29,949 nt of DNA. Source: JAUVKA01 sp964465145 (lineage in GTDB: Bacteria > Bacteroidota > Bacteroidia > Bacteroidales > UBA12481). Each line of letters opens with the position of its first letter. Positions within the stretch are counted from its first letter, which is position 1. The notes under the pieces are model-generated. The model was given only the letters and a program-made list of their open reading frames with translations, searched no databases and was not told the DNA's origin. The stretch covers positions 1-29,949 of the forward strand of contig CAYXJR010000055.1 of NCBI GenBank assembly GCA_964465145.1. The letters run 5' to 3'. The translations under genes were made by a program, and so were the position numbers. Below are positions 9,439-14,984 of the stretch, one piece after another.

Positions 9439-9873
9439 TCAACTATGTTTTAAAATGGAATGGTAATATTCATCATTCAATAGTATAGCAGAAAGACTTG
9501 ATAAATCCTCATCCACCGGAATTGGTGTCAGATGAGTATCATCCTCGATCCCAATTAAATCAGGAACGCGGGAAAATAATTCTATTTGAAAAGGGTATTC
9601 CTTGTTTGCTGGCTTCATGAATCGATAATACTTCCTTCCCTTCTGGTTTTTCTCTCTTTTTGCATACTGTCCATCCGCAATGAATTTCCAAAAACGGCTT
9701 ACGAATTCCGGGCTTAAGGCCTCAATAACCAATATTATATCGATATCTTTTGTTGCCCGTGGTGTAAAGCCTGCCTGGTCAATGAGGATGTCACAAGCTG
9801 TACCCCCAATAATGATATAATTTTCGGGGAATTTTTTAAAGTAAGATTTGAATTTATCTAATCCTCTTATCAT
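9439..9873 (-). CDS. AbiEii-like nucleotidyltransferase, probably truncated
   Basis: A 144-residue protein with the minimal nucleotidyltransferase signature: G23-G24-T (IIIGGTACDIL) and RATKDIDI with the acidic pair D43 and D45. This matches the AbiEii/AbiGii toxin superfamily, whose type IV toxin members transfer nucleotides to RNA or other targets. Relatives as I remember them are about 250-300 residues and continue with a helical domain rich in Lys and Ala. Here the protein stops right after ILLNDEYYHSILKHS, 9 bases from the end of the convergent sulfatase gene. The likely explanation is loss of the C-terminal domain by deletion, leaving a probably inactive toxin. Its ATG overlaps the stop of the regulator gene (ATGA), so it is translationally coupled. 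A short but functional domain cannot be excluded. Confidence 0.75.
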   Translation of the reverse strand: MIRGLDKFKSYFKKFPENYIIIGGTACDILIDQAGFTPRATKDIDIILVIEALSPEFVSRFWKFIADGQYAKREKNQKGRKYYRFMKPANKEYPFQIELFSRVPDLIGIEDDTHLTPIPVDEDLSSLSAILLNDEYYHSILKHS

Positions 9874-10871
9874 ATAAACTGCGAAATCATTTGTTCCAGG
9901 GCCATTTGAATCCTTTCATCCTGAATGTCTTTCATACTAATATACAATGATATAGGGTCTACCATCGGACCATAATTAGTAAAATCTTGAGAAATTGTTT
10001 CAGGCTTGTATTTCCAAACCTCCAGGCAATATTCCCCTTCGTCCCCGCTTTCTATATCAAATTCTATACTATCCTTTATTTCGTAATATGTATTTTTCCA
10101 AAGGGCATAATATTCCTTGTGATCCGGGTTAATGTTACTGTATTCTGACAATGCAGAAATATTACAAAAGGGCATTGTTACCTGCTTTGGCTTCAGATTG
10201 ACATAAATTCTTTTAAGGACCGGGTTTATTAGGAGGTCCTTTTTCAATAAATCATTCCAAAGCTCTTGTTTGTCAAGTTTAAACCTTATATACTTTTCCT
10301 TCCCTCCAACAATATCAATTAACTCAAATTGTTTCAAGTTGCTTACTGCACGAGTAATCCCCATCGGGGTAGTGTCTAGTATTTTAGCCAACTCCTGGAG
10401 AGATTTTGATTCATATTTCTTATTGAAGTCCTCATTCAGAATATAGAGTAAAGTTATTTGTTGAGCAATAGGATTTAATGTGGTTTGCTTAAATGGGGTA
10501 TTTAATCCATATTCTCTAAGGTCAATAAGAAAGTCAGGTATATACAATTGTTTGTTGGGTACAATAAAAGCAATCTTTTTAGTGATCAGTCTCTTCCGGT
10601 TATATGCCTCAAGATTATTGAAAACAACAATCACGGGTAAGCCTAAAATGGATTTTATTTGATTGAAGTGTTTTCCCATCTGGGCAATACTAAAGGAGCT
10701 TGTCTCCTTGTTTTGGGCCAGGATGCAAGTCCGATTATCCAAAACAGCCTTATACCACTCATATCCTTCCAATAAGTAAAGGGGGAGCTTTTCTTTTAAA
10801 GAGTGAGATAGAGGTTTTACAACAAAGTCAAAGCCAACCACTGACTGAATATATGTAATTATTTCTTTCAT
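9870..10871 (-). CDS. Winged-helix regulator paired with the nucleotidyltransferase (AbiEi-like role)
   Basis: A protein of 333 residues from the ATG at 10871. A TTG at 10883 would add four residues but is less likely. An N-terminal alpha/beta region of about 150 residues (LPVIVVFNNLEAYNRKRLITKKIAFIVPNKQLYIPDF) precedes a MarR-type winged helix at about 153-198 (SLQELAKILDTTPMGITRAVSNLKQFELI). A C-terminal domain of unknown role follows. It overlaps the nucleotidyltransferase by 4 bases, the layout of AbiE-type toxin-antitoxin pairs in which the first protein binds DNA, represses the operon and acts as antitoxin. In classical AbiEi the winged helix is N-terminal, so this is an analogue rather than a textbook AbiEi. 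The upstream inverted repeat at 10889-10921 is a good candidate operator. Confidence 0.75.
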   Translation of the reverse strand: MKEIITYIQSVVGFDFVVKPLSHSLKEKLPLYLLEGYEWYKAVLDNRTCILAQNKETSSFSIAQMGKHFNQIKSILGLPVIVVFNNLEAYNRKRLITKKIAFIVPNKQLYIPDFLIDLREYGLNTPFKQTTLNPIAQQITLLYILNEDFNKKYESKSLQELAKILDTTPMGITRAVSNLKQFELIDIVGGKEKYIRFKLDKQELWNDLLKKDLLINPVLKRIYVNLKPKQVTMPFCNISALSEYSNINPDHKEYYALWKNTYYEIKDSIEFDIESGDEGEYCLEVWKYKPETISQDFTNYGPMVDPISLYISMKDIQDERIQMALEQMISQFI

Positions 10872-10888
10872 TTTTAATAACAATTAAT

Positions 10889-10921
10889 TTGCATAATATC
10901 TTAGCGAATGATATTGTGCAA
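10889..10921. promoter_or_regulatory. Probable operator, 12-bp inverted repeat over the AbiE-like promoter
   Basis: TTGCATAATATC (10889-10900) and GATATTGTGCAA (10910-10921) are inverted copies with 11 of 12 positions matching around a 9-base spacer. The outer arm shares three bases with the -7 element, and the rest covers the expected start point. A protein bound here would block initiation. The winged-helix protein encoded just downstream is the obvious candidate; that link is inference. Confidence 0.75.
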
Positions 10922-10949
10922 ATATAGTGTTAATAATTTGTTATTCAAA
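10919..10949 (-). promoter_or_regulatory. Bacteroidota-type promoter of the AbiE-like pair
   Basis: On the minus strand TTTG (10949-10946) is followed by exactly 19 bases and then TATATTTG (10926-10919). This is a full match to the Bacteroidota housekeeping consensus TTTG-N19-TAnnTTTG. The -33 box overlaps the stop codon of the upstream metallophosphoesterase gene, so the pair can be transcribed on its own. The start point should fall near 10911, giving a leader of about 40 bases before the ATG at 10871. Confidence 0.8.
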
Positions 10950-11700
10950 GACAAATGCTCCTGTTAGAGCTAAATGATTCATGTTCACCGTATCTTACAT
11001 AACCCAATTGGTTTGTTGTCAACAGGGTTTTTCCTATCCTGAAGTCGTTTGAATTGAAATGGGTGTGGCCGTAAATCCAATAATCAGGGCCAGATTTACT
11101 AATCAAATTAAATAACTCAACAGCGAAGGCTTCATTTAAGATATCACCCTTATACTTTTCAGGGTAATTATAAAATGTTGGTACATGATGACTTACAACA
11201 ATTCTTTTTTTATTGTCAAGGCGTAGGCTCTGCTCAATAAATTTGACGCTTTCCTCATGAAGGTGATTATATTTCTCAGGGTTCAATAGTCTCCCTTTAT
11301 ATTTAATCACCATAAAATCGCTCAAGTGCTTGGCTATTTGCAAGCTATTGGTTGGACTAATTTTTGACCAAAGAGTAGTAAAAATGAATGCAATGTCCTC
11401 AACCTTAATAACTTTATTATTCACTAAATAAACATTGTCTCTGATTCTTTCGTGTAGAGAGCCACATTTGTTAGCAAGATCAAAATAGTAATACTCATGA
11501 TTTCCAGGAATCCAATAGCTTTCGTTGAAATGATCGGATACATAGTTAAAAAAGTCTTTGTTTTGATCCATCACGGCAAATGGAACAATATCACCCGATA
11601 GCAATAAAATATCTCCAATAGGTTTTAAAGGATTTTTTAATAGGAATTTCTTGTTTTCAGGAAACTCCAAATGCAGGTCTGAAGCAAATTGGATAATCAT
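10945..11700 (-). CDS. Calcineurin-like metallophosphoesterase
   Basis: A 251-residue cytoplasmic protein with the full metallophosphoesterase motif set: D8-L-H10, G36-D37, G66-N67-H68-E69, S170-H171, and G211-H212-T-H214. These residues hold a two-metal centre that hydrolyses phosphomono- or diesters; the substrate cannot be inferred. There is no signal peptide or membrane segment. It lies upstream of, and on the same strand as, the AbiE-like pair. The exact promoter of that pair sits over its stop codon, so it is probably a separate or overlapping transcription unit. The region is visibly richer in A and T than the sulfatase genes on both sides, consistent with an acquired block from about 9439 to 11700. 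The ATG at 11700 gives a start flush with the first beta strand (MIIQFASDLH). Confidence 0.9.
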   Translation of the reverse strand: MIIQFASDLHLEFPENKKFLLKNPLKPIGDILLLSGDIVPFAVMDQNKDFFNYVSDHFNESYWIPGNHEYYYFDLANKCGSLHERIRDNVYLVNNKVIKVEDIAFIFTTLWSKISPTNSLQIAKHLSDFMVIKYKGRLLNPEKYNHLHEESVKFIEQSLRLDNKKRIVVSHHVPTFYNYPEKYKGDILNEAFAVELFNLISKSGPDYWIYGHTHFNSNDFRIGKTLLTTNQLGYVRYGEHESFSSNRSICL

Positions 11701-11733
11701 GTTCTTTCAAGACTTAATGCTTTATTCTTTTAA

Positions 11734-11768
11734 CCTACTTTTGCCTTCTGCCTTCTGCCCTTTGCCTT
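11734..11768 (-). repeat. Heptamer array, five 7-nt units (ARGGCAR), running into a stop codon
   Basis: On the minus strand the 35 bases from 11768 down to 11734 divide exactly into five heptamers of the form ARGGCAR, the last being AAGTAGG. The first unit includes the last two bases of the TAA stop of the Gfo/Idh/MocA gene. The same five-unit series with the same final AAGTAGG occurs on the plus strand at 14345-14379, with 31 of 35 positions identical. Confidence 0.9.
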
Positions 11769-13110
11769 ATACCCGGGGTTCCCAACCCGGCTGGTACTCC
11801 CTGCTATAATATTCTTTGGAAATCTTTTTGTCCAGTATTTTCCCTGTTTTTGGATCAATCTGAAGGGGTTTCCCGGTGAACTGAGAAATATTTCCCAGGT
11901 GGCAAAGATTAACACTCACAACACCCTCTTCGATCGGTGAGTTTTGTTTAGCTTTCCCTTCTATTGCATCAATAAAGTTGCCGAAGTGCTTTGTGTCCAG
12001 GTTGCCTGCACCTACTGTATTCATGGTTGCGCTGGCTTCATTTTCATTGACAACTTCAACCTCCTTCCCCCCCTGATCGTACAAAATATAACCATTGCGG
12101 GTTAATAATATTGATCCTTTTGTGCCATAGATCATAGCACCGCGACCACGACCCAGAACTTGCATCCCATTACAGCTATTCCCTTCCCATGTGATGATCT
12201 TGCCATTGTTATACCGATAAACAAGGTGTTGGTGATCGAAAAATTCCCAATCATCCTTATAGAAAAAACGTCCGCCGGATGACTGAACTTCATTTGGGTA
12301 GCCCAGGCCCATGGCCCAGCGGCAGATATCCAGTTCATGAAGACCATTGTTCAACGCTTCACCGGTTCCCCAACTCCTGAACCAGTGCCAGTTGTAATGG
12401 ACAATATTATCCCTGTATTCTTTCCGGGGAGCAGGCCCCTGCCATAAATCCCAGTCGAGATGTCCGGGAACTGCAACAACTTTACCTGTTCCGATAGAAC
12501 CGCGGGTTGCTGCGTACCAGGCCCGGCCGTGATATGGTTCGCCTATATCTCCATTTTTTATTTTTTCAATTCCCTGCCATGATGTAACAGCTGATCTCTG
12601 CTGATTTCCCATCTGGATCAGCTTGCCATACTTCTTTTGTGCCTTTACCAGGAGCTCGTTTTCCCGTATATTATGACTGGAGGGTTTTTCGAGATATACA
12701 TGTTTGCCGTTCTGCACGGCCATGATAGCCATCGGTGCATGCCAGTGATCTGGTGCGGCTATGGTAATAACATCCACATCTTTCATCTCCACCAGTTTAC
12801 GGAAATCCTTGACGGCTTTTGGATTATTATCAGGGCTTGATTGTTTCGCTTTTTCGACAGCCTTGGCAAGAACTTCGGAATCGACGTCGCAAATATGCGA
12901 CACTATGGCCCTGGGGTCTTTGCTTACAGCGTCAATATGTGCTCCACCCCGGCTATTTACGCCCACGACAGCAAAATTCATCCTTGAATTTGCTCCGATG
13001 ATACGGGAATAGCTTTTTGCGGTCATCCCGAGTCCTCCGATGGCAATACCTGCTGCTCCAATGGCAGATTTCTTTATGAATTCACGTCTTGTTTTATCTG
13101 ATTTGTCCAT
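11767..13110 (-). CDS. Tat-exported Gfo/Idh/MocA family oxidoreductase
   Basis: A 447-residue protein starting with a twin-arginine signal (R8-R9 in TRREFIKKSAIGAAGIAIGG), so it is expected to be folded and exported with its cofactor. The Rossmann NAD(P)-binding part begins at about residue 44 (NFAVVGVNSRGGAH). The family motif EKP is at 141-143 (VYLEKPSSHN), and a long alpha/beta C-terminal domain follows (WGTGEALNNGLHELDICRWAMGLGYP). Members oxidise or reduce sugars and sugar derivatives, and exported versions are common in glycan-degradation clusters of Bacteroidota and Planctomycetes. I see no features that clearly assign it to the GH109 glycosidase subfamily. It is divergent from sulfatase no. 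2 with 139 bases between the starts, which supports a shared role in sulfated-glycan use. The stop codon is embedded in a heptamer array. Confidence 0.9.
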   Translation of the reverse strand: MDKSDKTRREFIKKSAIGAAGIAIGGLGMTAKSYSRIIGANSRMNFAVVGVNSRGGAHIDAVSKDPRAIVSHICDVDSEVLAKAVEKAKQSSPDNNPKAVKDFRKLVEMKDVDVITIAAPDHWHAPMAIMAVQNGKHVYLEKPSSHNIRENELLVKAQKKYGKLIQMGNQQRSAVTSWQGIEKIKNGDIGEPYHGRAWYAATRGSIGTGKVVAVPGHLDWDLWQGPAPRKEYRDNIVHYNWHWFRSWGTGEALNNGLHELDICRWAMGLGYPNEVQSSGGRFFYKDDWEFFDHQHLVYRYNNGKIITWEGNSCNGMQVLGRGRGAMIYGTKGSILLTRNGYILYDQGGKEVEVVNENEASATMNTVGAGNLDTKHFGNFIDAIEGKAKQNSPIEEGVVSVNLCHLGNISQFTGKPLQIDPKTGKILDKKISKEYYSREYQPGWEPRV

Positions 13111-13155
13111 TATCTTAGTATAAATTTAGATTCAGGCTTTGAAGATAGTAATTTT

Positions 13156-13188
13156 AGGGAACAGGGAACAGGGAACGGGGAACAGGGA
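13156..13188. repeat. Heptamer array, AGGGAAC x 4.7
   Basis: Three perfect AGGGAAC units run from 13156. A fourth reads GGGGAAC and a partial fifth reads AGGGA. It lies in the divergent spacer between the Gfo/Idh/MocA gene and sulfatase no. 2. The words resemble those in the coding array at 29385-29440. Confidence 0.9.
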
Positions 13189-13213
13189 GTTGTAAGTAAT
13201 AGTTAATCAATGC

Positions 13214-13248
13214 TTTACAATTTATAATTTACAATTTACAATTATCAC
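13214..13248. repeat. Heptamer array, TTTACAA x 4 plus a decayed unit, ending at a start codon
   Basis: Units TTTACAA, TTTATAA, TTTACAA and TTTACAA occupy 13214-13241 in exact steps of seven. A decayed fifth (TTATCAC) follows, and the sulfatase ATG begins at 13250. It is a second heptamer array within 30 bases of the one at 13156 but uses a different word, so the period rather than the sequence is shared. Confidence 0.85.
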
Positions 13249-13249
13249 A

Positions 13250-14806
13250 ATGTCCATAAAAACTCCAATAATCCTTGTTATGCTGACTCTTCTGTCATGC
13301 AGCAAGCAACCTCAGCCGAACATTCTCTTCATCTCCATCGATGACCTCCGGCCGGAGCTGGGTTGTTATGGGAATGATTTTGTGAAGACACCGAATATCG
13401 ACCGTTTTGCCTCTGATGGGGTTTTGTTTAACAGTGCATATTGCCAGTCGGCGGTATGCGCCCCTTCCCGTGCCAGCCTGATGCTGGGATTGCGGCCTGA
13501 TTCAACTCGTGTATGGCATTTGGGGGATAAATTCAGGGAGATTAATCCTGATGCGGTTACCATGCCCCAGTATTTTCATAAATACGGGTATTACACTGTA
13601 AACATTGGAAAGATCTTTCATAATTATATGCCTGATTCAATCTCATGGGATGAGCCTGACCTCAGGCCATATCCTTATGGGGAAGAAGTTAATCTGCTAC
13701 GTGACGGTGAGACTTTTTACGTTAATGAAGAATCGCATGATATTCAGCGAACAAGGCGTGATAGCATACTGGCCATCAGGAAGGTAACTTATGCCGATGG
13801 CTGGAATTGCGGTCCTGTTGTAGAGATAGGCCTTGGAGAAGATCATGAATATATCGATGGGGCTCAAACAGACCTTGCGATTGAAACTTTGAAAAGGATT
13901 AAAGATCTTGATAAACCCTTTTTTCTTGCTCTGGGCTATTATCGTCCACATTTACCATTTGCCGCTCCAAAGAAATACTGGGATTTATATGATAGAGATT
14001 CGATTCCTCTGCCAGATAATCCATCACGTCCGTTAGGATCACCTTCTTTTTCTATGAATTCAATGTATGAACTCAGGGCATATGCAGGAACAGACAAGAA
14101 GCCTCATCCTGTCGATGGTACGATTGGTGAGGATACTACGCGATTATTAAAACATGGCTACCTTGCCAGTGTAAGTTATGTGGATGCCTGTGTTGGTAAG
14201 CTTATTGAAGCGATGAAAGAAATGGATATTTATGATAATACTCTAATAATTATATGGGGTGATCATGGTTGGAAGCTAGGAGATTTGGGGAGTTGGGGGA
14301 AGATGACAAACTATGAAGTGGACACTAAAGTGCCACTCATAGTTAAGGCACAGGGCACAGGGCAGAAGGCAGAAGTAGGTGGAAAAGTATTAAGTAATAA
14401 GGTTGAAGGCCTTGTGGAGTTGGTGGATATTTTTCCGAGCTTGTGTGAGCTGGCGGGGGTTCCGGTTGAGGATTACCTGCAGGGGACAAGTTTTGTCCCC
14501 TTGCTGGAAAATCCTGATCAGGAATGGAAGGAAGCTGTTTTTAGCCAGTTTCACAGGCGTCCGCAGGTGGCCTACGACGGGGGAAGGTATATGGGCTATT
14601 CTGTCAGGACAAAGGATTTTCATTACATCCAGTGGCATACCTGGGACAATAAATTAAAAGTGCCAGGGGATTCAGTTGACGCGGAATTGTATGACCATAG
14701 GATTGATCCTTATGAAAAGAAGAATAGGGTAGGGGATCTAAAATACCGTGCCACAATTCCTGTCCTATCAAAACACCTACATTCCAATTGGCAATACATA
14801 AAGTAA
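13250..14806 (+). CDS. Lipoprotein sulfatase, iduronate-2-sulfatase-like (no. 2)
   Basis: A 518-residue type I sulfatase with a lipoprotein signal (lipobox LLSC, C17). The metal-binding pair D31-D32 lies in ISIDDLRPELGCYGN. The formylglycine site C70-A-P-S-R is followed by ASLMLGLRPDSTRVWHL, a run characteristic of iduronate-2-sulfatase-like enzymes. D338-H339 (IIIWGDHGWKLGD) provides further metal ligands. It should remove sulfate from a uronate or other sugar once matured by an enzyme not encoded here. An in-frame extra stretch near residues 366-379 (KAQGTGQKAEVGGK) is encoded by a heptamer array, between the strand VPLIVKA and the conserved LVELVDIFPSLCELAG. Relatives have a shorter link there, as I recall. 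The ATG comes right after another heptamer array. The gene is divergent from the Gfo/Idh/MocA gene. Confidence 0.92.
   Translation: MSIKTPIILVMLTLLSCSKQPQPNILFISIDDLRPELGCYGNDFVKTPNIDRFASDGVLFNSAYCQSAVCAPSRASLMLGLRPDSTRVWHLGDKFREINPDAVTMPQYFHKYGYYTVNIGKIFHNYMPDSISWDEPDLRPYPYGEEVNLLRDGETFYVNEESHDIQRTRRDSILAIRKVTYADGWNCGPVVEIGLGEDHEYIDGAQTDLAIETLKRIKDLDKPFFLALGYYRPHLPFAAPKKYWDLYDRDSIPLPDNPSRPLGSPSFSMNSMYELRAYAGTDKKPHPVDGTIGEDTTRLLKHGYLASVSYVDACVGKLIEAMKEMDIYDNTLIIIWGDHGWKLGDLGSWGKMTNYEVDTKVPLIVKAQGTGQKAEVGGKVLSNKVEGLVELVDIFPSLCELAGVPVEDYLQGTSFVPLLENPDQEWKEAVFSQFHRRPQVAYDGGRYMGYSVRTKDFHYIQWHTWDNKLKVPGDSVDAELYDHRIDPYEKKNRVGDLKYRATIPVLSKHLHSNWQYIK
14345..14379 (+). repeat. Heptamer array inside the coding sequence of sulfatase no. 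2
   Basis: Five heptamers of the form ARGGCAS, ending with AAGTAGG, fill 14345-14379 without a gap. This is the same series as the intergenic array at 11734-11768 read on the other strand, with 4 mismatches in 35. It encodes the flexible, non-conserved stretch KAQGTGQKAEVGG, so the repeat appears to have been inserted into, or expanded within, a surface loop without breaking the frame. Confidence 0.88.
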
Positions 14807-14813
14807 AACCTTT

Positions 14814-14838
14814 GTAGGGACGGGGCTTGTCCCCGTCC
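14814..14838 (+). repeat. REP-like hairpin with GTAG foot
   Basis: GTAG (14814-14817) is followed by an 8-bp perfect stem, GGACGGGG (14818-14825) and CCCCGTCC (14831-14838), around the loop CTTGT. The arrangement matches REP elements mobilised by RAYT transposases, which recognise a GTAG tetranucleotide at the foot of an imperfect hairpin. It is 8 bases after the stop of sulfatase no. 2 and could also act as an RNA hairpin. Confidence 0.8.
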
Positions 14839-14868
14839 TTCAATGCACAGGTAAAATATATTTCGGTT

Positions 14869-14888
14869 TGTCCCCGTCCTTCAATGCA
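14869..14888 (+). repeat. Half copy of the REP, direct repeat of 14828-14847
   Basis: The 20 bases from TGTCCCC to AATGCA at 14828-14847, which are the right arm of the REP plus its flank, recur exactly at 14869-14888, 41 bases downstream, without the left arm. This implies a local duplication, or a second REP that has lost its left arm. Confidence 0.85.
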
Positions 14889-14914
14889 TAGTTTTGGGGT
14901 GGTTCGCCAGCAAT

Positions 14915-14939
14915 GGACAGGCACAAGGCCTGTCCCTAC
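14915..14939 (-). repeat. REP-like hairpin, inverted orientation
   Basis: On the minus strand GTAG (14939-14936) precedes the stem GGACAGGC / GCCTGTCC (14915-14922 paired with 14928-14935) with the loop CTTGT. Foot, stem length, outer GGAC/GTCC bases and loop equal those of the REP at 14814, but inner stem bases are changed in a compensating way. The two face each other like a BIME. Confidence 0.8.
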
Positions 14940-14984
14940 ACATCAAATACAATTTTATATCTTTATGATCTAATCATTCTACCT

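Noticed and set aside
9430..11766. Attachment-site or target-site direct repeats flanking the AbiE-like block
   Set aside because: I compared both flanks and found no matching repeat of useful length; the only repeat at the right flank is the heptamer array, which has its own family.
11730..11915. 61-residue minus-strand frame over the end of the Gfo/Idh/MocA gene
   Set aside because: It is a shadow of the conserved C-terminus plus the heptamer array (hence its KGRRQKAK ending).
14913..14984. Upstream start of sulfatase no. 3 at 14913
   Set aside because: The ATG is part of a REP hairpin, and the 24 added residues push the signal peptide inward; the ATG at 14985 gives a lipoprotein leader.
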